Below are positions 11,682 through 21,137 of a DNA stretch of 64,000 bases, piece after piece. Origin of the DNA: Paraglaciecola sp. L3A3. GTDB taxonomy: Bacteria; Pseudomonadota; Gammaproteobacteria; Enterobacterales; Alteromonadaceae. The DNA is taken from contig NZ_CP047023.1 of NCBI RefSeq assembly GCF_009796765.1, forward strand, positions 3,331,501 to 3,395,500. Direction: 5' to 3'. Position 1 is the first letter of the stretch. Each line of letters starts with the position of its first letter. The notes under the pieces are model-generated. The model was not told the origin of the DNA and did no database searches. It saw only the letters and a list, made by a program, of their open reading frames with translations. The position numbers and the translations under genes are program-made.

Positions 11682-11707
11682 AGTCCTGTATATCAGGACT
11701 TTTTTTT
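11682..11707 (+). terminator. Intrinsic terminator of ybiT
   Basis: AGTCCTG-TATAT-CAGGACT (7-bp stem, 5-base loop) directly followed by a run of seven to eight T. It lies 33 bases after the ybiT stop. Confidence 0.9.
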
Positions 11708-11858
11708 GCAATTTTTAGCTACCTACTTTTATTGGTATTGCTATGCCAAGCAAGTTACCATATTCAGCTAGGTAACCTGTGCTCGGGTATCAGTAACCTG
11801 AGACAATCGAATACTCACACCTATAATAAATAATCACTGGAAATAAGAACAAGATAAA

Positions 11859-12152
11859 ATGCATCAATCTCAAAATACAGATCCACTCCATGGCATAACT
11901 CTGCAAAAAATTCTTGAAAATTTACAGCAAACTTTGGGCTGGGAAGAATTAGCCAAGCAGATCAAAATTAACTGCTTTAGTAATGATCCGTCAATAAAAT
12001 CTAGTTTAAAGTTTTTACGTAAAACGCCATGGGCCCGTGAGAAAGTTGAGCAGCTATATATTTCTTTACAAACTAGCACCACAAACAAATCAACTAAAAC
12101 CAGTGAACAGACAAACGAAACATTCGTATGGCCAGATATTAGTAAAAAATAA
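11859..12152 (+). CDS. VF530 (DUF2132) family small DNA-binding-like protein
   Basis: 97 residues. The family core is plain: [15 protein letters not shown], then [42 protein letters not shown]530 proteins have a small all-helical fold, and a DNA-binding role has been proposed from structure. The last 30 residues are a polar Thr/Lys/Ser tail. It is a stand-alone gene between the ybiT terminator and the tRNA promoter. Confidence 0.85.
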   Translation: MHQSQNTDPLHGITLQKILENLQQTLGWEELAKQIKINCFSNDPSIKSSLKFLRKTPWAREKVEQLYISLQTSTTNKSTKTSEQTNETFVWPDISKK

Positions 12153-12356
12153 ATTCGTTTAATAATGATGTAAAAACAACGGCCATGCATTAGTGAGTTT
12201 TAAAATTTGAGGTATCTTGAAAAAAATAGAGATACAAACCCAAAAAAATTTACGATGAATGTCTCATTGATAGAACAAACTTCACTCTAAGTGCACAATA
12301 ATTAATCAAACGAACCATATTTTTGTATTTCTTCGCTTTTCTTGTGTGTCAAAGGG

Positions 12357-12391
12357 ATGACAAGCGAATAAAAACTGCTTATACTGCGCCT
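12357..12391 (+). promoter_or_regulatory. Sigma-70 promoter of the tRNA gene with GC-rich discriminator
   Basis: A -35 box ATGACA (12357-12362), a 17-base spacer, and a -10 box TATACT (12380-12385). The discriminator GCGCCT follows. A GC-rich discriminator is typical of stable-RNA promoters under ppGpp/DksA control. It would give a leader of about 50 bases before the tRNA. Confidence 0.75.
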
Positions 12392-12443
12392 CGTTTTGAA
12401 GTTAGCTCATTTCTGAACTCACTTTAAACATCAAAATAAATGT

Positions 12444-12520
12444 GGCCCTTTAGCTCAGTTGGTTAGAGCATACGACTCATAATCGTCAGGTCCCCTGTTC
12501 GAGTCAGGGAAGGGCCACCA
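12444..12520 (+). tRNA. tRNA-Ile2 (anticodon CAU, expected to be converted to lysidine)
   Basis: 77-base cloverleaf with encoded CCA. The acceptor GGCCCTT pairs perfectly with AAGGGCC. The D arm is GCTC/GAGC, the anticodon loop CTCATAA, and the T arm CCCTG-TTCGAGT-CAGGG. The CAU anticodon could mean Met or Ile2. C4-G69 and C5-G68 in the acceptor are the pairs read by TilS on tRNA-Ile2, and the acceptor resembles E. coli ileX and not the elongator tRNA-Met (GGCTACG). Position 27-43 is a T-C mismatch, leaving a four-pair anticodon stem. It should decode AUA after lysidine formation. Confidence 0.9.
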
Positions 12521-12911
12521 TTTTTGCAGACTGATAAAATCATTCCTAAATCTAAATCCTTTTATTTCACAGAAATCTATAACAATCCATAATTTATATT
12601 AATGTCCATAGACAACATTTAGCGTACTTCATATAAAAGTGAACTGCAGTAGTAAATCATTGGATAGGAAATAGAAGTAAGCCTAAAAGGAAAAGAATTT
12701 GTCACTGAGATCCGAGTAAAAGCTTAAAGCGGCTCGCTTTGAAAACCCAAAAAGTTCTGAAACAGGCTTGTTCTCCCCTTTTCTGGTGTCTAAAAATTAC
12801 CTTTCGACGAGTCTGAACCCACCTTTATCTAAATGTGAGACATTTAAAATATTGGTAATATGAATACTTCCAATTTATCCTGAGTATATAGTGAATAGGC
12901 TGACAGATATT
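12521..12911. other. Intergenic gap between the tRNA and the group II intron
   Basis: 391 bases of AT-rich DNA. Five T follow the tRNA CCA and may end the transcript. I see no duplicated tRNA 3' end (so no att site), no ORF with a ribosome binding site, and no clear hairpin. Confidence 0.5.
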
Positions 12912-14879
12912 ATCGTGGTAGAGCGGCCCATTACTGAGCCGACCCCACACAGATCCGGACGTGCGGAATTACCGCATCCGGCTCTTCAGTTATATATTCA
13001 CCCGTGTAAATCACGGCCATTTTAATACCAGTCAACATTAATCACTCTTTTGCTAACTCGTAGCTTCTGTATTTGGAAATACTCTAACATCTTCTTAAAA
13101 TTACACCAATTGTAACTTCGACGACCACTGCGCCTGTTCAGCCATTTGTACAAACTATGTAGCACATAATTATATAGCTTACTTACGCTGCGGCTGTTGT
13201 CGGGTAGCCCAAAGTAATTTCTAAACCCTGTGAGTTTGCGTTTTAATTGAGGTAGCCAAGTCGCTAGTTTCTGCGAGCGTTTGGCTTTGATGAAATGGTA
13301 AAATTCGCTCAGGCTACTTCGCTGCTTTTGACTCGCAGTTCGTCGCCTTAATCTCGGTTTACCTTTTATCAATGCCCCAGTAAAACGCAAACCCCAAGAA
13401 CACAAACTGGCGCTTACGACTTGGATGGAATCGACTGAACCTTATTAGGCTGGTCTTTTCTGGTGCCGTGTCCAGTTTGAATTTCTTGAGTCGTTTTGGC
13501 AACACGCTGTAAAACCGTTCGGCATCATTGGCATACTGAAACGCACACACAAAATCATCTGCGTAACGTATCAGCATAGCCCTGCCTCTCATGCGAGGTT
13601 TTATCTTCTTCTCAAACCATAAATCCAATGCATAATGCAAATAGATATTAGCTAGCACGGGGCTAATGATACCGCCTTGTGGTGTACCGCTTTGTGGTTT
13701 GAGATACTCCCCTTCTGGCGATTTTATTCGTGCTTTCAACCATTGCCCGATTAAGCTCAAGAGCGCGTTATCATCAATGCGTTGTTTAAGCATCTCCATC
13801 AGCCAGTTGTGGTCAATATTATCGAAGAAGCCTTTAATGTCTGCCTCAACAATATAGCCATAACCTTTAAACTGAAGATTCAAACTCAAGCTATGCACCG
13901 CCTGATGCGCACTCTTATTTGGCCGATAACCATAACTGTTAGGCAAGAAATCCGCTTCCCAGATACTTTGCAGTATCTGACTCACGCTTTGCTGTACCAG
14001 TTTGTCATCCACTGTGGGTAAGCCTAATGGGCGTTGTTTACCATGACTTTTGGGTATGAATACACGCTTAATGTCACCTGCTCGATAGCACTTAGCTTTC
14101 AAGGCTGAACTTAAACGTGTGAGGTGTTCCACAAGCGATTCTTTGTATTTCGGCATCGTGATGCCATCAATACCAGGGGCTGCTCGTTTATTCAGTTGCC
14201 CCCAACTTTGATACAGTAAATCATCTCCTAGCAATCCATATAGGTTCTGAAATCTATGGTTGGGGTGTGTCTGTGATTTAAATGTGATGGCATTTAGTGC
14301 GGTTGTCATAGTATTTCCAGCCCTACTTTGTCCGGTCTATGTATCTGCTAAACACCTGATATAACGGCTTGCCCCTTCGCCATGTGGTTGGCTTTCCCAA
14401 CCTCAAACTACTATGAGCAAGTCTGACTGCCAAAGGGTCATCGTTCGCCTTGCTTGTGGCTTGGCTACCCTACCATTTTCCTTATGGAACACCTTTGGCT
14501 CTCTCAAGTTCTCAATACATCTCTTTATACATGCCACGGCTTATAACTCCGCTGACTCGCCACAACCTTGCCATTTCAGACACGCTGAATAACGGTTGCT
14601 TTGCTTGGACTTCGACGGCGTTACAAGCCTCGTCAGTCAGAACTTAATTTATTATCGGAGCGATAACAGCACTTCAGGAACACGCATTCCCTATGGCCTA
14701 TATAATTCTCTGTGTACGCTTCACCTATATTGTTCATCCGGTTGCGAATACATCGCTGATAAGTATCTCACCAATCCCAGACTCCGCCATAGGTGCAACA
14801 CTCGATACAGGTGGTTGGCTAAGCCTTACCTGACAGGGACTTACACCCTGCAAGATGCATCAAGCTTCGCTTGACGCAC
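12912..14879 (-). mobile_element. Group II intron (about 1.97 kb) with reverse transcriptase ORF
   Basis: Read on the minus strand. The intron begins with the conserved GTGCG at 14879, followed by typical domain I sequence (GCAGGGTGTAAGTCCCTGTC). The ORF lies in domain IV. Domain V is the 34-base hairpin at 12951-12984 (GAGCCGGATGCGG ... CCGCACGTCCGGATC), and a domain VI stem with CTCTACC precedes the 3' end. The 3' end is put at 12912 by analogy with the CTACCCGAY ending; an end at 12915 is also possible. The intron sits 27 bases downstream of a small hydrolase gene, in intergenic DNA. The encoded protein lacks an HNH endonuclease. Confidence 0.85.
13022..14309 (-). pseudogene. ltrA: Group II intron reverse transcriptase/maturase, frameshifted
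   Basis: The first frame (14309-13359) encodes the RT domain: GIDGITMPKYKE, RPLGLPTVDDKLVQQ, NSYGYRPNKSAHQAV, SGTPQGGIISPVLANIYL and the catalytic LIRYADDF. It ends early after YWGIDKR. The second frame (from about 13405 to 13022) continues with GKPRLRRRTA and the maturase X domain (FRNYFGLPDNS, NRRSGRRSYNWCNFKKMLEYF). Removing one A from the run of four at 13364-13367 joins them as GIDKGKPRLRRRT, as expected in an intact enzyme of about 430 residues. It is thus either a recent inactivation or a homopolymer sequencing error. There is no endonuclease domain. Confidence 0.88.
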
Positions 14880-14905
14880 TAACGCTACATTCAGTTACTT
14901 GTTCG

Positions 14906-15406
14906 CTACAATATTTTGTTGTGTGATTTAAGAAACTTCAAAAATAGTTGTTCAACCGTCTTTATTGAAGAGTTCAACCGATGATCTCCAGAAATCAAAT
15001 GCAATGAACAATCAATAATTTTTGCCTGTTTAATTGAATTTTCTACTGGGATTATGTCATCAGACCAACCGTGCACAATTTCTACATTTGTTTCATTACT
15101 ATAGGATTGCTTTTTATAGCCTTGCATAAATAAAGCTGGTGCTAATAAAAAAACACCTTTAGCGATAACTTGCTCTGAGGCAACTAAAGAAACGTAGCCG
15201 CCCATACTTGAACCAACAAGTAAGAATTCATCTTCCGCGTTTTCTAATACACTTATTAAGCGTTCAACTCTAAGATCAGGATCTAGTATGTCAGAATAGT
15301 CGATGCTATCAACACTGTATCCTTGGGCTTTAGCTACATTTGCAAGCCTGGTTATCTTACTTCCCCAAGGGCCGCTTTCTTTTCCATGAGAAAAATATAC
15401 TTTCAT
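14906..15406 (-). CDS. Small alpha/beta hydrolase (YqiA/YcfP-like)
   Basis: 166 residues, an alpha/beta hydrolase of the short YqiA/RBBP9 sort. The N-terminal strand MKVYFSHGKESGPWGSK is the family oxyanion region. The nucleophile elbow GSSMGG is at about 85-90. An acid is likely in HGWSDDIIP and the histidine in SGDHRL. Substrate unknown; esterase activity is probable. It is transcribed alone, and its downstream side is occupied by the group II intron. Confidence 0.82.
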   Translation of the reverse strand: MKVYFSHGKESGPWGSKITRLANVAKAQGYSVDSIDYSDILDPDLRVERLISVLENAEDEFLLVGSSMGGYVSLVASEQVIAKGVFLLAPALFMQGYKKQSYSNETNVEIVHGWSDDIIPVENSIKQAKIIDCSLHLISGDHRLNSSIKTVEQLFLKFLKSHNKIL

Positions 15407-15951
15407 ATCAATCCTTATTTAATTTAAACAGAAAGCTGATTATGTAACAGTATCAATAACACTCGCACACTACACATATTTAATGGTAGTAATCTGTCAT
15501 ATAAACAATGAATTAAAAAGCTTTTTGGATAAATTCGCTATCGTACAAATCTGGTAATACTGATACTTGTCAGTAATTTACCCTATGTATTACGCAAATA
15601 TATGTTTGTCTCTTGAATGTTGGCTATATGGTTTAAAGGTTTGAATAGAGTAGCTAAAGTAAAAGCTGGAAATTGCCCTAATACTAACAGCTTAGTGAAG
15701 CTGAGAGGGTTAACCTTTGCATGTCAGAGCAAGTCTAAGCGACTCAAAGTTATGACTTTTAGCTTAGGCTACTGTATCCTATAAATTCGACTGTCAGTCT
15801 CTTTTTAACATGACTCTAGCATTCTATTTTCAATACTAGAGGCATGCAGAAGATAATTGTGATGAATGTCTACCTAATTAAGCCCCTGTTTCATCATCAC
15901 AAAAGATAGAAACTTAACAGGCTCAAAATCATATAAATGGCTTAACAAAGT
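15407..15951. other. Intergenic gap between hydrolase and phosphate-binding-like gene
   Basis: About 545 bases without a supported gene. It must hold the hydrolase promoter on the minus strand. I looked for riboswitch-like and tRNA-like folds and saw none that convinced me. Confidence 0.5.
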
Positions 15952-15981
15952 AATAATTAACCAGAACTCCGGTTAATTATT
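15952..15981 (-). terminator. Hairpin across the stop codon of the phosphate-binding-like gene
   Basis: A perfect 11-bp inverted repeat, AATAATTAACC / GGTTAATTATT, with an 8-base loop. The stop codon (15977-15979) lies inside one arm. The sequence after it is only moderately T-rich, so it is a probable terminator or 3' stabilising hairpin of the porin operon. Confidence 0.55.
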
Positions 15982-16405
15982 CTCCGAAACGATAAACGAC
16001 TTTCAAAGAATCATCTACTTCAGATTCCAAAACATAACCAATTGCTTGCTGTGAGCCTTTTAACTCAGCTAGCATCTCGTCATTTGTTTTAAAGCTGCTT
16101 GGCGGGCTGGCACGTCCAGAGAATAATAAACGTGACCAATAGGTATTTATTTTGGCTTCGCTTTTATTGACTAACTCTTGATAAAATTGCTGTTTTTCAG
16201 AACTGCCAGATATACGATCCAATGGATAAGCAGAACTGCCATTGGGGAATGTTTTATAACGCCCCATGAAGATATCAATAATCTGAGTTTTACTTAAAGA
16301 ATCAATAGGATTTTGTTTGTTCACCACTACAACTATTGCTTGGGCAGGACAGCCTAAGGATAATAATAATAACAAACTTGCTGTTCGAATATTTAATAAG
16401 CGCAT
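15977..16405 (-). CDS. Periplasmic phosphate ABC transporter substrate-binding-like protein, short
   Basis: 142 residues from the ATG at 16405, which sits one base after the stop of the upstream porin gene; an in-frame ATG 7 codons earlier overlaps that gene. A signal peptide is visible (LLLLLSLGCPAQA). The mature part resembles the PstS-like domain found as small single-domain proteins: NPIDSLSKTQIIDIFMGRYKTFPNG, then FYQELVNKSEAKINTYWSRLLFSGRASPPSSF and AIGYVLESEVDDSLKVVY. It is too short to be a full PstS. Such proteins often sit beside a porin-like protein and a c-di-GMP enzyme, as here. The ligand is unknown. Confidence 0.75.
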   Translation of the reverse strand: MRLLNIRTASLLLLLSLGCPAQAIVVVVNKQNPIDSLSKTQIIDIFMGRYKTFPNGSSAYPLDRISGSSEKQQFYQELVNKSEAKINTYWSRLLFSGRASPPSSFKTNDEMLAELKGSQQAIGYVLESEVDDSLKVVYRFGE

Positions 16406-16406
16406 A

Positions 16407-17693
16407 TCAGAATATCCAGTTAACATTTAGGCTAACCACATTAACGGTCTGGCTGGAATCAGGTTGGGTATTTACCTGCCATAACGCGAAGCCGTTATCT
16501 GCTACCACGCTTCGATCCACTTGTAATTTAGCAATCATTGTAGGCGAAACTTGCCATTTGGCACCAACACCGAAAGTGTGTTGTTTAATCCTACTTTGGT
16601 TTAGCTGTTCTCTAAGCAGAGGCTCAAACGATTTAAGTATTGCGACTATTTCAGCCGGTGCAGCAGGTGAAATTTCTCCAATACTATCACTGAGGGTGCC
16701 CCCAGTAGGCTCAATTGCAGACAGTATGGAGAAGTAAGTAATATCTTCAGCTTGATAACCTAAGCTTACATAACCTGAAACGTTATCTTGTATTATATCC
16801 CACAAAGAGTGGCTTGCACCAATTTCTAATTGCACTATCCACGGGTCATTATCGTATTGGTAGCCCAAACCATAAAACTGTTGTTTTTTGCCATGGTAGT
16901 CAAACCTTTCCTTAAGGACCGGTCCTCCAGGCCAAATATAAGGTGGAAACTGTTCAATTGCTTGATCCAAAACGGCTAGATCTTGATCATCTCCAAATTC
17001 TTGTATTTTTGCGTCCAGAAACGATGCACGTACTTGCCATTTATTTTGTTGATAAGATATTGATGCCATCAACATATCGTCAAATTTAACATCGACTTTA
17101 GTACCTGGTCTGCCGATAACAGCCTCTGTTTCGCCAAAGGCCAATTTAACTTGTAAAAATCCTTCACCAACTGAACGTTTGTAAAGAACATCGGCTCCTT
17201 GAAACTGGGATACGGTTGAAACATGGGCATAAAATTCAGACGGTGGACGAGCCCAAGGATAAGCATAACCTACTGATCTGTATTCGGATAAAAAATAAAT
17301 ATCGGTATTCATGCGCCCTGCACGAAATTCCCAGCGCTTGGCTAGACTATAACGAAGAAAGCCCACATCTATGTAATTAAGGACTTTATCGTCTAATTTA
17401 TCACGAAAAACAGCTTGGACAACGGCATCCCATTGAGGGTTAAATTTAATATTAGCCTGAGTGCCAATTAAAGAATCTGGCGCCAGTGAAAAACCAGTTT
17501 TTCCAGCAACCTTATAGTTTGAATGAAATCCAAGCTCTTCACTATCGTTGTAGATTGCTCCTAAGGTAGCAAAACCACTAAATTTAACCATGTCATCCGA
17601 TGCCATCGCATTCGCGCTAACAAGCGTGTTTAAAATTATTAGATAAGAAAAGGTGGATAGATACGCACTTAAAAATTTTAGCATAATTAACAA
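16407..17693 (-). CDS. Outer membrane porin-like beta-barrel protein
   Basis: 428 residues with an N-terminal signal sequence (LIILNTLVSANAMA). The mature part has alternating hydrophobic/polar strands with many aromatic residues and ends in VNWIF, a typical outer-membrane C-terminal Phe. Segments such as FSGFATLGAIYND, EFRAGRMNTDIYFLSEYR and QFQGADVLYKRSVGEG are typical of a porin-like family seen in marine gammaproteobacteria next to small phosphate-binding-like proteins. It is the first gene of a two-gene operon with the gene at 15977-16405. The transported solute cannot be told from sequence. Confidence 0.78.
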   Translation of the reverse strand: MLIMLKFLSAYLSTFSYLIILNTLVSANAMASDDMVKFSGFATLGAIYNDSEELGFHSNYKVAGKTGFSLAPDSLIGTQANIKFNPQWDAVVQAVFRDKLDDKVLNYIDVGFLRYSLAKRWEFRAGRMNTDIYFLSEYRSVGYAYPWARPPSEFYAHVSTVSQFQGADVLYKRSVGEGFLQVKLAFGETEAVIGRPGTKVDVKFDDMLMASISYQQNKWQVRASFLDAKIQEFGDDQDLAVLDQAIEQFPPYIWPGGPVLKERFDYHGKKQQFYGLGYQYDNDPWIVQLEIGASHSLWDIIQDNVSGYVSLGYQAEDITYFSILSAIEPTGGTLSDSIGEISPAAPAEIVAILKSFEPLLREQLNQSRIKQHTFGVGAKWQVSPTMIAKLQVDRSVVADNGFALWQVNTQPDSSQTVNVVSLNVNWIF

Positions 17694-18207
17694 TCAACTC
17701 ATTGAATGGGCTTTATTTTATTTGTTTGTTATTAGCGGCAATCATTTTGAGTAAAAACGACATGACAGCATTAAACTTGGTAACAACTAGGCTCTATGAT
17801 GTTAATGATTTGATTGTCAACGTCTATAGATATGTCTATTACAAAGTTTACGTAACACAAGTATTTGTCTCGATTATATATGACTCTGACTTAATTTATT
17901 CAATAAATATAAATTAATACTGTTTAATCATAAATAAAATGTTGTTAATTCTATTTCAGGTCGTTTCTCAAGCAGATATGTGCTGTTTTCAGTACTGTTG
18001 CGACAGATGATGCACGAGTTCCACCACTAGCTCAACGAGTCCCTGTTAAAAAAAACTCATGACCGACCGTATGGCTCATACCAATCTAGCTAAATAATTG
18101 ATTGAAATTGCTTAACAAAACGCCAGTGTGGAAGCATATTAGATAAGCTCCATTCAGCGTTAACAATGAAGCATCGACACAAAATTTAGTGTAGGTCGAA
18201 GAAATAC
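17694..18207. other. Intergenic gap upstream of the porin operon
   Basis: 514 AT-rich bases that should contain the minus-strand porin promoter. A 71-codon plus-strand reading frame here has no ribosome binding site or protein-like composition. No operator or repeat recognised. Confidence 0.45.
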
Positions 18208-19992
18208 CTAATAAATAATTTTATTGCGGCCACTATTTTTTGCTTGGTATAATTTTTTGTCGGCTTGTTCAAGTAACGCTTCGGCTGAAAACGTTGACCT
18301 GTTGTTGGTCATGACCAATCCAAAACTCATTGTTATATTTTGTTCATCAAATACAGGATGAGCTGCAAATTCTTTTTGAATGTTATTGAGCCTTGCCATT
18401 ACTTGCGAATGTTCCATATCAACAAATACTAATACGAACTCTTCTCCACCATAGCGAGCGACAATATCGTTCGAAGATCGTGTGTGTTTTTTGAGGTTTT
18501 TAGCTACCGAAATTAAAGCTTCGTCACCGAGTACATGTCCAAATTGATCATTAATTCCTTTAAAGTGATCAATATCACCTATTACAACCGCCAGTTGACG
18601 TTTGTTTAACTGTGCTGATTTAATTGCCTTATTAAATGCTTGGTTGAAACCTCGTCGGTTATATAAAGATGTTAGCTCGTCGGTAATAGCACTTTCAATT
18701 AGGTTTTCATTTTCGTCTTGCAGATGTGAGGTTCTTTGCGATACTTTGTCTTCTAAATTTTGCAATGTATCCACAAGATTACTCGCCATTGAATGTAATC
18801 CTTGATTAAGGGAGTTGATCTCACTGATTCTGCTCATTGGCTGCGGTAGCTTCAGAATACTTTCAATTTTTTTATCATTTGCGGCATTACTAAGCGCATG
18901 AATTGGTTTACCTATGTACCAAGCAATTGCTGAGCCAATTAATGCGATACATGCGAACAAGACAAGGGTAATAAATACGGTTGTTTGTGTATATTCGGCT
19001 AAGGCAACTTCATGGTATGCAGCAGGCATTAGTATCCCAACCAACCATGTTTTTTCATGTCCAAGTGCCACAGGAGCAAGGTGATATAGGTACTTTTCTC
19101 CATTCAGATTGAGTTGATAGGAGCCTATTTCCAGGTATTGACTTGCCAATTGAAGTAATTTTTCAGGGTGATTATGCAGATAAACACGTTTAAGACTGTC
19201 ATCTTTACCTCGATACAAATCATCTTTACCTGACGTTGCGATCAATGCGCCATTTTTTTCGGCTAAAAAAACATAAGCTTTGTCGACTAAATCTAAAGAT
19301 TCTAGATATCGTTCTAATTCAATTAAGGCAACACTTGTTGCCGTCACACCTAGTAGTTTATTTTTCTTATCGTATATTGGAACCGACAAACCAACGCCCA
19401 AAATACCATTGCCGTAATAAGGATGTATATCACTCCACACCACTTTATTTGCTTTTATCGCTGCGATGTAAAACGGGCGAGATCTGGGATCATAATTAAA
19501 AGTAGGCTCTGTTTCTATTTTCGAGCCAATTATATGTATTGGATCAAATTCGAAAGCTTCCATTGTGAATACGTTATTAATAAAGTTTGCCGCTATGTGA
19601 TATGGGTCCTTACCTTGAGGATCATGTGATGAAGCAATATAGCGTCCATCGGCAGTTGCAACTGAAATGAAAGTCATATGCGGGAAAGGTACGGCTTGTT
19701 GATACAAGGTAGGCGCTATAGGTCTTAAATCATCGAGTAATTCAGGATGGTTAGAAATAATATTTCGGTTAATATCTACAAGCCGAATTAAGGGCAAAGT
19801 GACATCGGTTACCCGATCGTGGATACGGTGTTCGACTTCTTTTATATACTGAAGCCCCACATTATTAGTGATATTTGTAATTGTTACAGAAGAGATCAGG
19901 TACATAGTGATACCTGAAATCATTGCCAGTAGCACAAAGGGTATAACAATTAGCCAGCGTAATGGAATTGACTTCACTGATGAGTAATCCAA
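18208..19992 (-). CDS. Membrane diguanylate cyclase with dCache sensor domain
   Basis: 594 residues. TM1 is at about 13-35 (WLIVIPFVLLAMISGITMYLI). A periplasmic dCache sensor follows (40-330), with YDPRSRPFYIAA and VWSDIHPYYGNGILGVGLSVPIYD as typical signals. TM2 is at about 335-360, then a HAMP-like linker, a short coiled coil (TLQNLEDKVSQRTSHLQDENENLI), and a GGDEF domain with DELTSLYNRRGF and an intact GGEEF at 515-519. It should make c-di-GMP in response to a small periplasmic ligand. The inhibitory site reads SSND where RxxD is expected, so product inhibition is probably lost. The nearby binding protein and porin may share its signal. Confidence 0.92.
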   Translation of the reverse strand: MDYSSVKSIPLRWLIVIPFVLLAMISGITMYLISSVTITNITNNVGLQYIKEVEHRIHDRVTDVTLPLIRLVDINRNIISNHPELLDDLRPIAPTLYQQAVPFPHMTFISVATADGRYIASSHDPQGKDPYHIAANFINNVFTMEAFEFDPIHIIGSKIETEPTFNYDPRSRPFYIAAIKANKVVWSDIHPYYGNGILGVGLSVPIYDKKNKLLGVTATSVALIELERYLESLDLVDKAYVFLAEKNGALIATSGKDDLYRGKDDSLKRVYLHNHPEKLLQLASQYLEIGSYQLNLNGEKYLYHLAPVALGHEKTWLVGILMPAAYHEVALAEYTQTTVFITLVLFACIALIGSAIAWYIGKPIHALSNAANDKKIESILKLPQPMSRISEINSLNQGLHSMASNLVDTLQNLEDKVSQRTSHLQDENENLIESAITDELTSLYNRRGFNQAFNKAIKSAQLNKRQLAVVIGDIDHFKGINDQFGHVLGDEALISVAKNLKKHTRSSNDIVARYGGEEFVLVFVDMEHSQVMARLNNIQKEFAAHPVFDEQNITMSFGLVMTNNRSTFSAEALLEQADKKLYQAKNSGRNKIIY

Positions 19993-20375
19993 TTGATAAT
20001 CTTCGTAAAAATAAAATAAACGTCATTTTGCATAATGATGAAATACACAATGCCTGATACTTGCTATATTAGCTCTTTTTTATATCTTTAAGGGAGTGAA
20101 GTCGCTTATTTTTTGTATAATCATCAATTGTTTTTACATAATTCAGAATTAAAAATGCCTCCTATTACGGGATAAACCAATTTTAACTATTTTTTATTTA
20201 TGTTAATTATGAATATCAGGTCCAATTATAATACTTCCCCTTTAATCTATTGAAAAACCTTGTTTCATCTCGTTTATTATATTTAATAAAACAGGATGTA
20301 ACCTTGGCCTAAGAGAGTCCACTAAGATAATATACGACTCAAATTTATCATTTCAGCAAAAAGTTAATTATTACC
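19993..20375. other. Divergent intergenic region between cyclase and binding-protein gene
   Basis: 383 bases, strongly AT-rich. It must carry promoters in both directions. I see no palindromic operator worth naming. Confidence 0.45.
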
Positions 20376-21137
20376 TTGAATATCTACACGCTATTTTATA
20401 TTTTCTTAAATTTTCTATCGGTCAATCAATTACGTTTGGCATGTATAAGCTTACTTTTTGTATTCGGCATGGCTTCTGCCGTTATTTCGCCAATCACTCC
20501 CGCGAAAGAAAGATACATTCAATTATCTCAGGTACATAATGCAAGTAAAAACGATTGCGCCTATAAAAATTTAATGCAAGCCTATACCTCTATTGGTTAT
20601 CAATTAGAGTTTTTAATTTTACCCGCCAAAAGAGCACTTGTAGAATCAAATGCAGGGTATACAGATGGCGAAACGGCAAGAGTTCAAGGCCTTGAAACAA
20701 GTTATCCCAATTTAGTAAGAATTCCTGTGGCAATTTGTCATATGAAGCAAAATTTGTATGCTTTAAAATCAAACGAGACAATCCGACATGCTCCAATTAA
20801 AAACCTAAAATTAGGTATTTTAAATGGAGGTTTCTATGTAGAAAAAAAATATACTCAATACAACCCGATTCGGGCTATTAATAATGAACAACTATTCAAC
20901 TTATTAATGAAAGGCCGAGTTGACGCGGTTGTCATGAGTCCAAGTGTATTAAAAAAGGTGTCGAACAAAAAAGAAATCGACTTGCTTTTTAAAATCGAAA
21001 AATTTACTCCAACTGTTCCACTGTTTCACTACCTACATAAAAAACATAAACCCCTTATCCCGCAGATAACTAAAGCTCTACAGGAGCTTGAAAAATTGGG
21101 ATTCGTCGCCGAGGCGATAAAAAACCATCAAAAATAA
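20376..21137 (+). CDS. Periplasmic substrate-binding protein, family 3-like
   Basis: 253 residues from a TTG at 20376. A hydrophobic signal (LRLACISLLFVFGMASAVIS) lies at about 20-40, so the start may be later. The mature protein has features of solute-binding family 3 proteins: LMQAYTSIGYQLEFLILPAKRALVESNAGYTDGETARV, then LKLGILNGGFYVEKKY and LLMKGRVDAVVMSPSVL. The layout matches the stand-alone family 3-like sensors often found with GGDEF proteins, and it is divergent from one here. The ligand is unknown; amino acids or small acids are typical. No transporter genes are adjacent. Confidence 0.72.
   Translation: MNIYTLFYIFLNFLSVNQLRLACISLLFVFGMASAVISPITPAKERYIQLSQVHNASKNDCAYKNLMQAYTSIGYQLEFLILPAKRALVESNAGYTDGETARVQGLETSYPNLVRIPVAICHMKQNLYALKSNETIRHAPIKNLKLGILNGGFYVEKKYTQYNPIRAINNEQLFNLLMKGRVDAVVMSPSVLKKVSNKKEIDLLFKIEKFTPTVPLFHYLHKKHKPLIPQITKALQELEKLGFVAEAIKNHQK

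Noticed and set aside
12444..12520. Labelling the CAU tRNA as elongator tRNA-Met
   Set aside because: Acceptor pairs C4-G69 and C5-G68 and similarity to ileX fit tRNA-Ile2 better.
14450..14874. Plus-strand ORFs of 65 and 92 codons in the group II intron
   Set aside because: They lie antisense to the structured intron RNA upstream of the RT ORF; chance frames.
12521..14905. An integrated island using the tRNA as attachment site
   Set aside because: No integrase gene and no repeat of the tRNA 3' end were found; the group II intron explains the insertion.
15660..15740. Possible riboswitch (thiamine or c-di-GMP type) suggested by CTGAGAGGGTTAACC
   Set aside because: The remaining conserved parts of either aptamer are absent, and no suitable gene follows on the plus strand.
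17702..17917. 71-codon plus-strand ORF in the porin upstream gap
   Set aside because: AT-rich chance frame without ribosome site or recognisable family.
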